A stretch of DNA of 64,000 nt from CALEUX01 sp964608615 (GCA_964608615.1 CAZSQG010000004.1:1-64000), one strand, 5' to 3'. Counted from the first letter of the stretch, positions 45,983 through 55,587 are shown. Notes: generated by a model from the sequence alone, not told the origin. Numbers and translations are program-made.

Positions 45983-47092
45983 ATGGTTGATTACAGTATT
46001 ATTTTACAAATTATTTTTGCCGGTTTGTTATCCTTCATTCTGGTTTTTATTAGTATACCAACTATTTTAAAAGTATCTCGTTCAAAAAACCTTTTTGATG
46101 AACCTGGTAAACGACGGGTTCATAAGGAAAGAGTTCCTACTTTAGGAGGATTGGGTATTTTTATTGGTATTTTGTTTACCTACACATTATATCTCGATTG
46201 GTTTGATTATCGGCCAATTCCATTTCTGGTGCCGGCTATGCTTGTTGTTTTTTCAATCGGAATAAAAGATGATATTCTGGTAACAGCTCCAATAATGAAG
46301 TTGTTGGGACAGTTATTTGCTGCTTTTATTATTGTTGGTTTTGGAGATCTGAGAATTACCGATTTTCATGGTTTTTTTGGGCTTCAACCCGATTATTTTA
46401 TCAGCATTTTATTTACTATACTTTTTGTTGCATTTATTGTAAATGGATTTAACCTTATTGATGGGGTTGATGGACTTGCAGCTATTACGGGTATTATAAC
46501 AACAACAGGATTTACTATATGGTTCTTTATTAATGGAGAGTACTTAATGCCCATTCTTTCATCAATATTGGTTGGTGCTCTTATGGCTTTTTTGTATTTC
46601 AATGTATTTTCGCGTACTCAGAAAATTTTTATGGGCGATACAGGATCGTTGCTTATTGGGTTTATTTTATCTGTAATGGCCATTAGGTTTATGGAATTTA
46701 ATGCCACTTTGGGTCGATCCTCACTATTGTATAGTATGAATTCGGCACCGGCAGTTGCAATGGGTATTTTAATTATACCCATTATGGATACTATTCGTGT
46801 GTTTTTTCTGCGAATATCTAAGGGGCATTCGCCTTTTGCGGCTGATAAGACCCATATTCATCACCGGCTTCTTACGTTGGGTTTCTCTCATATCCAGATT
46901 GCACTTATTTTAGGGGCGGTTAATGTTTTTTTTATTATATTTTCCTATTCTCTTAAAGATCTTGGTATGCTTAAGCTGTTAATTATAAATATTATTCTTG
47001 GGTTGTTTGTTTTCCAGATACCTTCAGTTGCAATCAGGTATCGTAAAAGGAAACTTCTTAAAGTGAAGAATTATCATATAGATACACTTTAA
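45983..47092 (+). CDS. WecA/MraY-family undecaprenyl-phosphate sugar-1-phosphate transferase
   Basis: 369 residues from the ATG at 45983 (an extension to a TTG at 45914 was rejected because it overlaps the promoter box). About ten membrane helices. Motifs: VHKERVPTLGGLGIF, DDILVTAPIMKL (Asp pair), NGFNLIDGVDGLA and FMGDTGSLLIG, with HIHHRLL, the WecA/TagO set. It starts lipid-linked polysaccharide synthesis by loading an N-acetylhexosamine phosphate on undecaprenyl phosphate. The GT2 gene follows after 4 bases. Confidence 0.9.
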   Translation: MVDYSIILQIIFAGLLSFILVFISIPTILKVSRSKNLFDEPGKRRVHKERVPTLGGLGIFIGILFTYTLYLDWFDYRPIPFLVPAMLVVFSIGIKDDILVTAPIMKLLGQLFAAFIIVGFGDLRITDFHGFFGLQPDYFISILFTILFVAFIVNGFNLIDGVDGLAAITGIITTTGFTIWFFINGEYLMPILSSILVGALMAFLYFNVFSRTQKIFMGDTGSLLIGFILSVMAIRFMEFNATLGRSSLLYSMNSAPAVAMGILIIPIMDTIRVFFLRISKGHSPFAADKTHIHHRLLTLGFSHIQIALILGAVNVFFIIFSYSLKDLGMLKLLIINIILGLFVFQIPSVAIRYRKRKLLKVKNYHIDTL

Positions 47093-47096
47093 TGTT

Positions 47097-47852
47097 ATGA
47101 AGTTAACCTTGATTACGGTTACTTGGAACAGTGCAGAAACATTAAAAGAAACTATTGATTCTGTCAGGGAGCAACAAGTAAAAGAATTAGAGTACATTGT
47201 TGTTGATGGTGGGTCCTCCGATGGGACTGTTAAACTATTGGCAGAGAATACTGATGTTGTTACAAAATGGGTTAGTGAACCTGACAAGGGTATTTATGAT
47301 GCAATGAATAAGGGTGTTAACATGGCATCAGGTGATATTATTGGATTTTTACATGCCGATGATCGGTTTGCTGAGAGTGATATACTGAAAGATATAATTA
47401 GGAGTTTCAATAACACAAATATTGATTTTTTATATGGTGATCTGGAATACATTTTGTCAAGTAATCCATTGAAGGTTATAAGATATTGGTATGCCGGAGA
47501 TTTCTCGGCTTCTCGGCTTAAATACGGTTGGATGCCTCCTCATCCCACTGTATATTTTAAACGCGACAATATTCAAAAAATCGGTTTATTTAATAGCTCA
47601 TTTGTCATTTCGGCCGATTATGACTGGATGTTACGTTGTTTAATCCAACCGGACCTTAAAGTCCATTATTTACAAAGAGTAATGGTGCAAATGCGAGTTG
47701 GAGGAGTCAGCAATAAAAATTTAACAAACATCATTAAAAAATCAATTGAGGATTATCGCTCGCTTCGAAATAATCATGTTGGAAGTGTTTTTACCTTGGT
47801 TCTAAAAAACATTAGAAAAATACCTCAGTTTTTCGTTAGAAAAAGGGCCTAA
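47097..47852 (+). CDS. Family 2 glycosyltransferase
   Basis: 251 residues, GT-A fold: LTLITVTWNSAETLKETIDS, EYIVVDGGSSDGTVKLL, DKGIYDAMNKGVNMASGDI and the metal-binding FLHADDRF near 82-89. It would transfer a sugar to the lipid-linked intermediate made by the upstream WecA-like enzyme (4-base gap). It is the only glycosyltransferase in this locus, so most of the polysaccharide genes must be elsewhere. Acceptor and donor unknown. Confidence 0.9.
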   Translation: MKLTLITVTWNSAETLKETIDSVREQQVKELEYIVVDGGSSDGTVKLLAENTDVVTKWVSEPDKGIYDAMNKGVNMASGDIIGFLHADDRFAESDILKDIIRSFNNTNIDFLYGDLEYILSSNPLKVIRYWYAGDFSASRLKYGWMPPHPTVYFKRDNIQKIGLFNSSFVISADYDWMLRCLIQPDLKVHYLQRVMVQMRVGGVSNKNLTNIIKKSIEDYRSLRNNHVGSVFTLVLKNIRKIPQFFVRKRA

Positions 47853-47898
47853 GATTGACGTTAGTTGATTAAATAATAAATAGATTGAATAAAAAACA

Positions 47899-47906
47899 TA
47901 TTTTTG
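47899..47906 (+). promoter_or_regulatory. Putative -7 promoter box for the second wzc
   Basis: TATTTTTG, exact match, 31 bases before the start codon; no -33 element seen. Confidence 0.4.
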
Positions 47907-47937
47907 TATGATCATTGTCTGAACCAACTTTTAATGG

Positions 47938-50334
47938 ATGGTAACACCTGCTGCTAATAAATCTCAAAACATTCGACATGTACCCAAATCTGATGGTTTT
48001 TCTGATATAAGGAAAATCTTGAGATTGGTTATAAAACATTGGTATTTCTTTGTTATTTCTTTACCATTATGTCTTGGTGCGGTTGAGTTTTATCATCGTT
48101 ATACACCGGAAGTTTACGGGGCATCAGTAACTATGTTATTTAAAAATAATCAGGAAACAAGCATATCCCAGTCAAGTCTTATGGAGGGATTTGGTTTATC
48201 GCCTGAAATGAGAAGTGTTGAAAATCAATCTTTTATAATCCGATCGAATAAAATGGTTCGTCGTGCTGTTGATATGCTCGATTTTGGTGTTTCTTATTAT
48301 CGCAAAGGTCGCCTGAAAGACACGGAATTATATGGGAATGTCCCTTTTAATATTTGCCTTGATTCGCTTCATAATCAATTGCTTAACACCCCGGTTGAAT
48401 TGCAGTTCCTTTCAGATGGCAATATTAAGGTTTCTGTTAAGACTGATGACGCCCCTTTGCACAACTTTATAACATCAAAAAACAATGGATCTACCGGTCC
48501 AGTCTCTTTTGAGCGAATTGTTAAATGGGATGAAAAAGTTGAAGGTCCCGGGTTCTCCTTTTATATTCATTCAGCATCACCGGAGGGTCGTTTTATAAAT
48601 GCAACCTATTACGTCAAGTTTAATTCTAATGCCAGCATTACTGGTCAATTACGATCAGGATTAACCGTAACTAATTACCGTGAAGGATCCTCTATTATTT
48701 TTATTGGTACACGCGGTGAACAACCTCAGAAATTAGTCAGGTTTCTGGATGTATTTTCAGAAGTTATTATTGACAATAACTTAGAACGGAAAAATGATAT
48801 GGCCAACAAATCGCTTGATTTTATTCAGCGACAATTGGTACAGATTTCTGATACTCTAAATATTATGCAACAACGGTTGTTGGATTTCAGACGAAATAAC
48901 CGCTTTTTAATGCCATCCGAAATGTCGCAACGTTTGTCATCTGAATTTTATGATAGAGAAAAAGAGATGATGACATTGGATCTGAATTACGAATATTTTG
49001 TAATTCTAAAAAATCGCCTAAAGGAAGATAGTGTTAATGAAAATGATTATTTATTACCTGCTTTTGCTACAGATAATGCTGGTATTATAAGGCAATTGGT
49101 AATGGAACACATGAATCTTTTAAATGAGATCTCTCTTTTAGATGGTTTGGCCGGGCTAACTAATCCCTACCAATTGGAGTTAAGTAAAAAACTGAAGTTA
49201 TCCAAAGAGAGTCTGGTTAATGTAATTGATAAACAATTGCAAACTATTGACCTTCAAAAATCAGAAATTAATCGACATGTGACTCTTTTGACTTCAAAAA
49301 TCGGAGATTTACCTGCATTGGAAAGGGATTATCTGGCTCTTGAACGATCATATAAGCTTAATGATGCAATTTATACTTTTTTATTGCAAAAGAAATCTGA
49401 AACACAAATAACTAAATCTTCAAATATTCCCGATAATGAAATTCTTGATCAGGCTTCAGTGAGTGGAATTATTTTACCTGACAAAAAGAATAATTACAGC
49501 AAGGCTATAATGCTTGGACTGGTTATTCCAGCTCTATTAATTGCCCTAAAAGAGTTTTTTAATGTTAATGTCAGGGGACGTGAAGATCTGGAGAATCTTT
49601 TTCATGAGGTTCCTATTATTGGAAGCATTGTGCACAGTAAGGAGTGCTGTGAAAATGTTGTTTTAGAAAATTCGAACAGTGTAATTACTGAATCATTTCG
49701 ATCATTAAGAGCACGACTTCGTTTTTTAATGTCGCAGGCAAGTGGTAATGTTATATCTATTACTTCAACTAATACAGGGGAGGGTAAGACTTTTTGCGCT
49801 ATTAACCTGGCTTCTGTTTTTGCAATTTCAGGAAAAAAAACAGCTTTGGTTGGATTTGATATGAGAAAACCCAGACTCTCATCGGTGTTTGGAAAAACTA
49901 ATCAACCTGGTTTAAGTGGTTTTTTAATTGGACAGGTGACGATTGAGGACCTTATACTTCCCACTAACCAGGAACACTTGTTTGTTTTGCCATCCGGAAT
50001 AATTCCTCCTAACCCATCTGAGTTAATATCGGGTGCTAAAACAGCAGAACTGTTCCAGTATCTTCGTGAAAATTTTGATATTGTTATTATTGATACTCCT
50101 CCTGTTGGATTGGTTTCTGATGCCAGGATTCTAATGGATTTAGCTGATTGTCACCTTTACGTTGTGCGATCGGGAAATTCCCATCGTGAACATTTATCAA
50201 TTACAATGTCAAATCTTTTAGCTGAAAATATTCCTTGTCTGGGATTCATTCTCAATGATGTTACTTCACGACATAATGGTTACGGATATTACAGCTCTGG
50301 TTATTATAATCCGCAGACTAATTCGGTAGAATAG
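47938..50334 (+). CDS. wzc: Wzc-type polysaccharide tyrosine autokinase (copy 2)
   Basis: 798 residues, same architecture as copy 1: helix near 35-55, Wzz domain (MEGFGLSPEMRSVENQ), coiled coil, second helix near 520, BY-kinase with Walker A STNTGEGKTFCAINLA, Walker A' LVGFDMRKPR and Walker B IVIIDTPPVG. The tail is Tyr-rich but shorter (NGYGYYSSGYY). It lies downstream of the GT2 gene and upstream of murB, on the opposite strand to copy 1. Divergence between copies suggests an old duplication. Confidence 0.92.
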   Translation: MVTPAANKSQNIRHVPKSDGFSDIRKILRLVIKHWYFFVISLPLCLGAVEFYHRYTPEVYGASVTMLFKNNQETSISQSSLMEGFGLSPEMRSVENQSFIIRSNKMVRRAVDMLDFGVSYYRKGRLKDTELYGNVPFNICLDSLHNQLLNTPVELQFLSDGNIKVSVKTDDAPLHNFITSKNNGSTGPVSFERIVKWDEKVEGPGFSFYIHSASPEGRFINATYYVKFNSNASITGQLRSGLTVTNYREGSSIIFIGTRGEQPQKLVRFLDVFSEVIIDNNLERKNDMANKSLDFIQRQLVQISDTLNIMQQRLLDFRRNNRFLMPSEMSQRLSSEFYDREKEMMTLDLNYEYFVILKNRLKEDSVNENDYLLPAFATDNAGIIRQLVMEHMNLLNEISLLDGLAGLTNPYQLELSKKLKLSKESLVNVIDKQLQTIDLQKSEINRHVTLLTSKIGDLPALERDYLALERSYKLNDAIYTFLLQKKSETQITKSSNIPDNEILDQASVSGIILPDKKNNYSKAIMLGLVIPALLIALKEFFNVNVRGREDLENLFHEVPIIGSIVHSKECCENVVLENSNSVITESFRSLRARLRFLMSQASGNVISITSTNTGEGKTFCAINLASVFAISGKKTALVGFDMRKPRLSSVFGKTNQPGLSGFLIGQVTIEDLILPTNQEHLFVLPSGIIPPNPSELISGAKTAELFQYLRENFDIVIIDTPPVGLVSDARILMDLADCHLYVVRSGNSHREHLSITMSNLLAENIPCLGFILNDVTSRHNGYGYYSSGYYNPQTNSVE

Positions 50335-50374
50335 AATTTTACTGTTGAATGGTCTCTTTTTCTCTTTGTGTAAT

Positions 50375-51394
50375 ATGATTGAAAAAATAGAAAACTTTTC
50401 TCTTAAAGGATACAATTCCTTTGGTTTGGATGTTAAAGCCAGCGTGTTTTTTCATTATACTCAAACCGATGAACTAATTGAATATATTAGAGAAGGTAAT
50501 TTAAAAAATACTCCTTTTCTGATAATGGGGGGAGGAAGCAATCTTCTTTTCGTTTCAGATTTTCATGGGGTAGTGATGCACTCAGGTATTTCAGGAATTG
50601 AAATTGTGGATGAAACGGGTGATGACGTTATTATTGCTGCCGGAGCCGGAGTTGATTGGGATAACCTTGTTGCCTGGACTGTTGAGAACAATATATATGG
50701 ACTTGAAAACCTTTCGTTAATTCCGGGTTCGGTTGGAGCTTCTCCTGTGCAAAATATTGGGGCTTATGGCGTTGAATTAAAGGATGTTTTTTATAAAGCA
50801 GAGGGTGTTTATATTGAATCGGGTGAGAGGTTTACTATTGCTTCGCAAGGGTGCGAGTTTGGATACAGGTACAGCATATTTAAAGGGCCTTTTAAAAACA
50901 AGGTAGTTTTAACCAGGGTTTTATTTAAACTTTCCCGAAAAGCCGTTTTTAAACTGGATTACGGTTCGGTAAGGGATGAGGTTATTCGACTTGGAGACCG
51001 GTCGCTTAAAAATATTCGTGATGCCATTATACAAATCCGCCGCACTAAACTTCCTGATCCAGAAAAAATTGGTAATGTTGGCAGTTTCTTTAAGAACCCA
51101 CTGATCAAACAAACTCAGTTAGAAGCTTTAAAAGAACGTTTCCCTGATATACCTTTTTATGAAACCGGAGATCAGGTGCTTGTTAAAATACCAGCTGGAT
51201 GGCTTATTGAAAAAGCCGGATGGAAAGGGAAGTCAAAAGGCAGGGCCGGAGTGCATCATCAGCAGGCATTGGTATTAATCAACCTTGGAGATGCTACCGG
51301 AAGTGATATTCTTGATCTTGCTAATAATATTGAATCCGATGTGAAAAAGATTTTTGGGATTTCGCTTGAGAAAGAAGTTAATATTGTGGATTAA
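50375..51394 (+). CDS. murB: UDP-N-acetylenolpyruvoylglucosamine reductase
   Basis: 339 residues from the ATG at 50375 (MIEKIENFSLKGYNSFG, matching the family start; an upstream in-frame ATG at 50345 was rejected). FAD-binding motif LIMGGGSNLLFV, then LSLIPGSVGASPVQNIGAYG, RYSIFKG, and the catalytic-region GNVGSFFKNP near 235. It reduces UDP-GlcNAc-enolpyruvate to UDP-MurNAc in peptidoglycan synthesis. Convergent with mltG, 4 bases apart. Confidence 0.95.
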   Translation: MIEKIENFSLKGYNSFGLDVKASVFFHYTQTDELIEYIREGNLKNTPFLIMGGGSNLLFVSDFHGVVMHSGISGIEIVDETGDDVIIAAGAGVDWDNLVAWTVENNIYGLENLSLIPGSVGASPVQNIGAYGVELKDVFYKAEGVYIESGERFTIASQGCEFGYRYSIFKGPFKNKVVLTRVLFKLSRKAVFKLDYGSVRDEVIRLGDRSLKNIRDAIIQIRRTKLPDPEKIGNVGSFFKNPLIKQTQLEALKERFPDIPFYETGDQVLVKIPAGWLIEKAGWKGKSKGRAGVHHQQALVLINLGDATGSDILDLANNIESDVKKIFGISLEKEVNIVD

Positions 51395-51398
51395 ACAA

Positions 51399-52475
51399 CT
51401 ATCGGTATATTTTTAGTCTCCTTAAAGCTTTTCGGTATTTTGCTGCATTTTGATTGTGTTGTTTAAGGGTTTGAGCAAAGTTGTGATAACCCGAAAAATC
51501 ATCTTTAGCACACATATAAAGATGACTGTGTTTTTCATGGTTTAATACACCATCAATACCCGAAATGGATGGCATGCGAATGGGGCCTGGCGGAAGTCCG
51601 GCATATATATAAGTGTTGTAAGGTGAATCTATTTTAAGGTCTTTAGAAAGAACTCGGTTGACTGTGAAATCTCCTATTACATATTTTATAGTTGGATCGG
51701 CTTGAAGACGCATTCCTTTATTCAGACGATTGATATATAACCCGGCCACTACAGGTTTTTCATCATTTTTTATAGTTTCTTCATCTACGATGGATGCCAG
51801 TATGGAAACCTCTAACTTTGTCAGGCCTATTTGTTCTGCTTTTGAGGTTCGTTGGTCATTCCAGAAGCGTTCATATTCCTGATGCATTCTGGTAATAAAA
51901 CCATTGGCAGATGTATTCCAGAACATTTGGTAGGAGTTTGGAATAATCATTGCCAAAATAACCTCTGGTTTAAATCCCAGCGAATTTATTAAATCATTAT
52001 CGTTTAATGCTGAAATAAACTGAAGCGAATCTGGTTCCAATCGCTTGGCTAGTTGTCCGGCAAGGTCTTCAATAGTTCTTATATTATTGAAAGTAACATT
52101 TACTGGTGTTTGTCTTCCTGCTCTAAGGATGTTAACCAGTTCATTGTTACTCATTCCATTTCTCAATACATATCTGCCTCCTTTTGCTTTGGTTGAATAA
52201 CCCTTTCTTTCAGCTACCCAGATGAAACTTTTTATATCGCTTATAGTTCCCGATAAGGTTAATAATTCAATCACCTCTTCAAAAGTAGGATTTGATGGTA
52301 TATATAAATCAACATTTTGTTGCAATCCTGTATTAACATTGGATCCAAAAATAACCTTGTGGTATTTCAACCAGGTTAACATTCCAAGAGAAATGAGTGT
52401 TGCCACAATAAAAAGAATAATAATTTCTTTTTTCCACTTCATCTTTTGTTTACGAGCTTTGGTTTTTAAAGCCAT
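51399..52475 (-). CDS. mltG: Endolytic murein transglycosylase MltG
   Basis: 358 residues, YceG family. One N-terminal membrane helix (about 17-36), a LysM-like subdomain (about 50-110, IPSNPTFEEVIELL), and the catalytic domain with ILASIVDEETIKNDEKP (catalytic Glu) followed by NRLNKGMRLQADPTIKY and SPYNTYIYAGLPPGPI. It trims growing glycan strands and helps set their length. Convergent with murB. Confidence 0.94.
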   Translation of the reverse strand: MALKTKARKQKMKWKKEIIILFIVATLISLGMLTWLKYHKVIFGSNVNTGLQQNVDLYIPSNPTFEEVIELLTLSGTISDIKSFIWVAERKGYSTKAKGGRYVLRNGMSNNELVNILRAGRQTPVNVTFNNIRTIEDLAGQLAKRLEPDSLQFISALNDNDLINSLGFKPEVILAMIIPNSYQMFWNTSANGFITRMHQEYERFWNDQRTSKAEQIGLTKLEVSILASIVDEETIKNDEKPVVAGLYINRLNKGMRLQADPTIKYVIGDFTVNRVLSKDLKIDSPYNTYIYAGLPPGPIRMPSISGIDGVLNHEKHSHLYMCAKDDFSGYHNFAQTLKQHNQNAAKYRKALRRLKIYR

Positions 52476-52514
52476 TTTTTTTGATATAAAAGTATAGTAA
52501 TTCAGTTAATAGGT

Positions 52515-52522
52515 CAAAGTTA
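52515..52522 (-). promoter_or_regulatory. Putative -7 promoter box for mltG
   Basis: CAAAGTTA on the plus strand (TAACTTTG) matches TAnnTTTG, 40 bases before the start. No -33 element seen. Confidence 0.4.
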
Positions 52523-52618
52523 ATTGATTTACACGATTAATCTTTTTTGATAATAATTTTAGTTGGTTCAAAGAAATATTTTTATAGTTTACTTCATGGA
52601 AATAACTGCCACTTGAAT

Positions 52619-52626
52619 TATCTTTG
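52619..52626 (+). promoter_or_regulatory. Putative -7 promoter box for the SPOR lipoprotein gene
   Basis: TATCTTTG, exact match, 51 bases before the start codon. No -33 element seen. Confidence 0.4.
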
Positions 52627-52676
52627 AGAATCTTTTTAAACGAAAATGAGATTATAATATTGTAAAATTTATTTTT

Positions 52677-53153
52677 ATGAATACGAAAACCTTTTTTACT
52701 CTTTTTTTATCGGTATTGTTTTTAAGTTCATGTGCCAGCCTTCCTAAAGGGACATCAAGATTTGACGAAAGCAATTCTCCTTATGTGAAAGAAAAACCGG
52801 AAACCGCTATTACAGTTAAAGAGGAAGTGCCTGCACCTAAACCTGCTCTTAAATCAGAGCCAGTTATGGTTCGTGAGGAAAAAGTTACTACAGTGGATCA
52901 ATTGGGTACGGAAACTATTTATCGTTATTATGTCATTATTGGTTCTTTTCAGGTAGTTGATAATGCCAGGAGTTTTAGAACCCAGCTAATTGATGAGCAA
53001 TTTACACCTGTTATCCTACAAAGTGAGATTGGATTTTTCAGGGTTTCCGTTGCCGCGTTTAATGATGAAATGGATGCTCGTAGCAGAATCGCTCAAATCC
53101 GCGATAATTATGATAAATATAGCGATGTGTGGCTTTTAATTAGAAAAAATTAA
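52677..53153 (+). CDS. SPOR-domain lipoprotein
   Basis: 158 residues. Lipobox FLSSC near residue 19 gives a lipid anchor; a charged Pro/Glu/Lys-rich linker (20-80) leads to a SPOR domain (about 82-158, YYVIIGSFQVVDNARSFRTQ and FFRVSVAAFNDEMDARSRI). SPOR domains bind glycan strands lacking stem peptides, which gather at division sites. Likely a division or wall-remodelling protein. Confidence 0.87.
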   Translation: MNTKTFFTLFLSVLFLSSCASLPKGTSRFDESNSPYVKEKPETAITVKEEVPAPKPALKSEPVMVREEKVTTVDQLGTETIYRYYVIIGSFQVVDNARSFRTQLIDEQFTPVILQSEIGFFRVSVAAFNDEMDARSRIAQIRDNYDKYSDVWLLIRKN

Positions 53154-53311
53154 CAACATGTTAAGGTTAATATTTAGTTGAGCCTTTATATTTGGAGGTG
53201 TTCAAATTATTATTGAATACTATTGTTTTCAAATAAGTTTGTTGACTAACATTGGCCTGTTTTATTTAATATCAATATGTGTAATTAATTACCTAATTAT
53301 TAATTCATAAG

Positions 53312-54514
53312 ATGTACAAACCTGTTAAATTATCGGAGCATATATACTATGTAGGGGTGAACGACCGAAGAACAACTCTTTTTGAAAACATGTGGCCTTT
53401 GGAAAGAGGAATAGCCTACAATTCTTATCTGATTACCGATAATAAAACTGTATTAGTTGATACTGTTGAAATAGGACATATTGAAAAATATCTAAAAAAA
53501 ATCAAGGCTGTAATAGGTGATAAGGCTATTGATTATCTGGTTATTAATCACATGGAACCTGATCATGCCGGCTCTATTCAATTAATTACAAAGCTTTATC
53601 CAAATATACAGCTGGTAGGCAACAAAAAAACCAGACCCATGATTGAAGGTTTTTTTGGTCTTAAAGATCGTTTTATTGAGATTGAAGAAGAGGGAGAACT
53701 CAAGTTAGGACATCACTCACTTAAGTTTTATATGATTCCCATGGTTCATTGGCCTGAAACAATGGTGACCTATGTTCCTGAAGAGAAAATTCTTTTTTCA
53801 GGCGATGCTTTTGGCAGTTTTGGAACTTTGGATGGTGGGGTTTTTGACGATGAGGTTGAATTTGAATACTTTGAAGATGAAATACGTCGTTACTATTCAA
53901 ATATTGTAGGTAAGTACGGAAACCCGGTTCAGAAGGCACTTGATAAACTTGGTTCGTTGGATATAAAAATAATCGCTGCTACTCATGGACCCATACTTAG
54001 AACTTATATTGCCGAAATAATTGACCGTTATTTCAGTTGGAGCAGATATGAAACAGTGGAAGGTGTGGTTATTGCATTTGCATCAATGTATGGTAATACT
54101 GAAGAGATGAGCGAAGTTGTTGCACGTGAGCTTGTTGAGCAGGGAGTTAAATCTATTCGCATGTATGATGTGTCAAAAACGCATCCATCAGTTATTATAT
54201 CGGATATTTTTAAGTATAGAGGGGTTATTCTTGCAAGTCCTACGTATAGTAATGAGTTACATCCTAATATGGAGTCACTTACAACTAAGTTGAAACATAT
54301 GGGAGTGCAAAATCATTATGTGGGTATTCTTGGTTCTTATACCTGGGCTGGAGCCTCGGTTAAAAAACTGAATGAGTTTGCTACTGCTATTGGTTGGGAA
54401 GTTGTTGGCGAATCGGTTGAGGAAAAGCATGCTTTAAAAGACGAAAAATATTTGGCATGCTGTAATCTTGGGAAAGCTATGGCCGACAGACTAAAAGCTG
54501 ACAGAACTCATTAA
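53312..54514 (+). CDS. Flavodiiron protein (A-type flavoprotein, FprA family)
   Basis: 400 residues. Metallo-beta-lactamase-like diiron domain (1-245) with NHMEPDHAGS (His-x-Glu-x-Asp-His ligands), MVHWPETM, SGDAFGSFG and ATHGP; C-terminal flavodoxin domain (about 255-400) with ASMYGNTEEMSEVV for FMN. It reduces O2 to water or NO to N2O in the cytoplasm, an oxygen-defence enzyme of anaerobes. No rubredoxin gene adjoins it in the window. A 12-base palindrome TTAGAGCTCTAA follows at 54520. Confidence 0.94.
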   Translation: MYKPVKLSEHIYYVGVNDRRTTLFENMWPLERGIAYNSYLITDNKTVLVDTVEIGHIEKYLKKIKAVIGDKAIDYLVINHMEPDHAGSIQLITKLYPNIQLVGNKKTRPMIEGFFGLKDRFIEIEEEGELKLGHHSLKFYMIPMVHWPETMVTYVPEEKILFSGDAFGSFGTLDGGVFDDEVEFEYFEDEIRRYYSNIVGKYGNPVQKALDKLGSLDIKIIAATHGPILRTYIAEIIDRYFSWSRYETVEGVVIAFASMYGNTEEMSEVVARELVEQGVKSIRMYDVSKTHPSVIISDIFKYRGVILASPTYSNELHPNMESLTTKLKHMGVQNHYVGILGSYTWAGASVKKLNEFATAIGWEVVGESVEEKHALKDEKYLACCNLGKAMADRLKADRTH

Positions 54515-54552
54515 GTATATTAGAGCTCTAAATGAATTTCTCAGGAAGCTTG

Positions 54553-54664
54553 GTGTCATGTCAACAATAAAATGACGTTTTTTAGTTGTGTGTTTTTGGG
54601 TTACGTGAGGGGTAATCTATATTTGACATGACACTAGGCTGTTTCGTCTTTTTGTGTCATGACA
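54553..54664. repeat. Inverted and palindromic TGTCATG repeats
   Basis: GTGTCATGTCAA at 54553-54564 is inverted exactly at 54623-54634 (TTGACATGACAC) across a 58-base loop. The perfect 10-base palindrome TGTCATGACA follows at 54655-54664. Three related sites in 112 bases could be operators or part of a mobile-repeat remnant. Confidence 0.6.
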
Positions 54665-54771
54665 AAAACGTAATCCTGCTTTTTAGCGGGAGAGGACTAC
54701 TTAATAGAAATTATTATCTGACCCACATAATTTTTGTTTTTGGATTTTTGTATAAAACCCAAAATTGTACG

Positions 54772-55311
54772 TTAACTTCTGTAATAGGTTTCTATTTCAG
54801 TTTTGATAGCATTAAGGGCCTCTTTAAAATAAAAGTCAACTTCAGTATTAGCGTTTTCAATAATATTTCTACTCAGTTCAAGGGATGTTCCATCCGGTTT
54901 GGTGGAAGCAGCAGCAGTATTTACAAGCTTAATAAGTTTATCACGCGTATTTTGGATTTTTTCCCAGGTTGGTATAGTTATGTAAATCTGCATGGACAGG
55001 TTGTGATTAAATTCCTGACGGATGGTTTTCAGAAGAAATGAATGAAAAGCCCTGCAATTCATATCATGGCGTTGTTCACGTAAAACCAGAGATTCCGGCG
55101 ATAGGCGCTCAAGCAAAAGAGTTAATCTTTCATAAGCCTGAAACCTAAGTTTAATGATTTCAGCATTATCTTTTGCCAAAACCTCCAATCTTCTTCGCTG
55201 AAAATCGTGCTTTAAAAAAAAATATACCATTAACAGGCTAAATCCTGTTATAATTAATACTATTGCAAAAAGCAACCATAATTGAGTTCTTGAATCCATT
55301 TGATTAGTCAT
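54772..55311 (-). CDS. Conserved-looking single-helix membrane protein, unknown function
   Basis: 179 residues: one N-terminal membrane helix (about 12-33), then a mostly alpha-helical cytoplasmic region with charged heptad-like character (QRRRLEVLAKDNAEIIKLRF) and NMQIY-type segments. No domain recognised with confidence. Regular codon use and a -7 box at 55333 support a real gene. Monocistronic, convergent with the flavodiiron gene. Confidence 0.7.
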   Translation of the reverse strand: MTNQMDSRTQLWLLFAIVLIITGFSLLMVYFFLKHDFQRRRLEVLAKDNAEIIKLRFQAYERLTLLLERLSPESLVLREQRHDMNCRAFHSFLLKTIRQEFNHNLSMQIYITIPTWEKIQNTRDKLIKLVNTAAASTKPDGTSLELSRNIIENANTEVDFYFKEALNAIKTEIETYYRS

Positions 55312-55332
55312 TTTGGTGTTTTGGTATCAAAA

Positions 55333-55340
55333 CAAATATA
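55333..55340 (-). promoter_or_regulatory. Putative -7 promoter box for the 54772 gene
   Basis: CAAATATA on the plus strand (TATATTTG) matches TAnnTTTG, 22 bases before the start. No -33 element seen. Confidence 0.45.
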
Positions 55341-55556
55341 CAATCTTCTGGAAAATATTCGTATTTTGATGTTCAAATTACATTTTATTTTGTCAAACCG
55401 ATGTTTTAGTCGTCATTAAAAATTAGAAATATATATTTTGAAGTGAAATTGCTTATAATTTGATATTAAATTGATCAAATTGATTTATATATTTTAATTT
55501 TTATGATAAAAAAATATAAATTTATAATAATTCTTCGATTTCTTTTACGTTTTACA

Positions 55557-55587
55557 TTTGACCTCATAAGGAAAATAACTATTTTTG
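55557..55587 (+). promoter_or_regulatory. Full-consensus Bacteroidota promoter
   Basis: TTTG at 55557-55560, a 19-base spacer, and TATTTTTG at 55580-55587 match both elements of the Bacteroidota primary-sigma promoter exactly. It sits 17 bases before the ATG at 55605 and so fixes that start over an upstream in-frame ATG at 55503. Confidence 0.75.

Noticed and set aside
54628..55041. Plus-strand ORF of 137 codons
   Set aside because: It overlaps the better minus-strand gene at 54772-55311 and lacks protein-like features.
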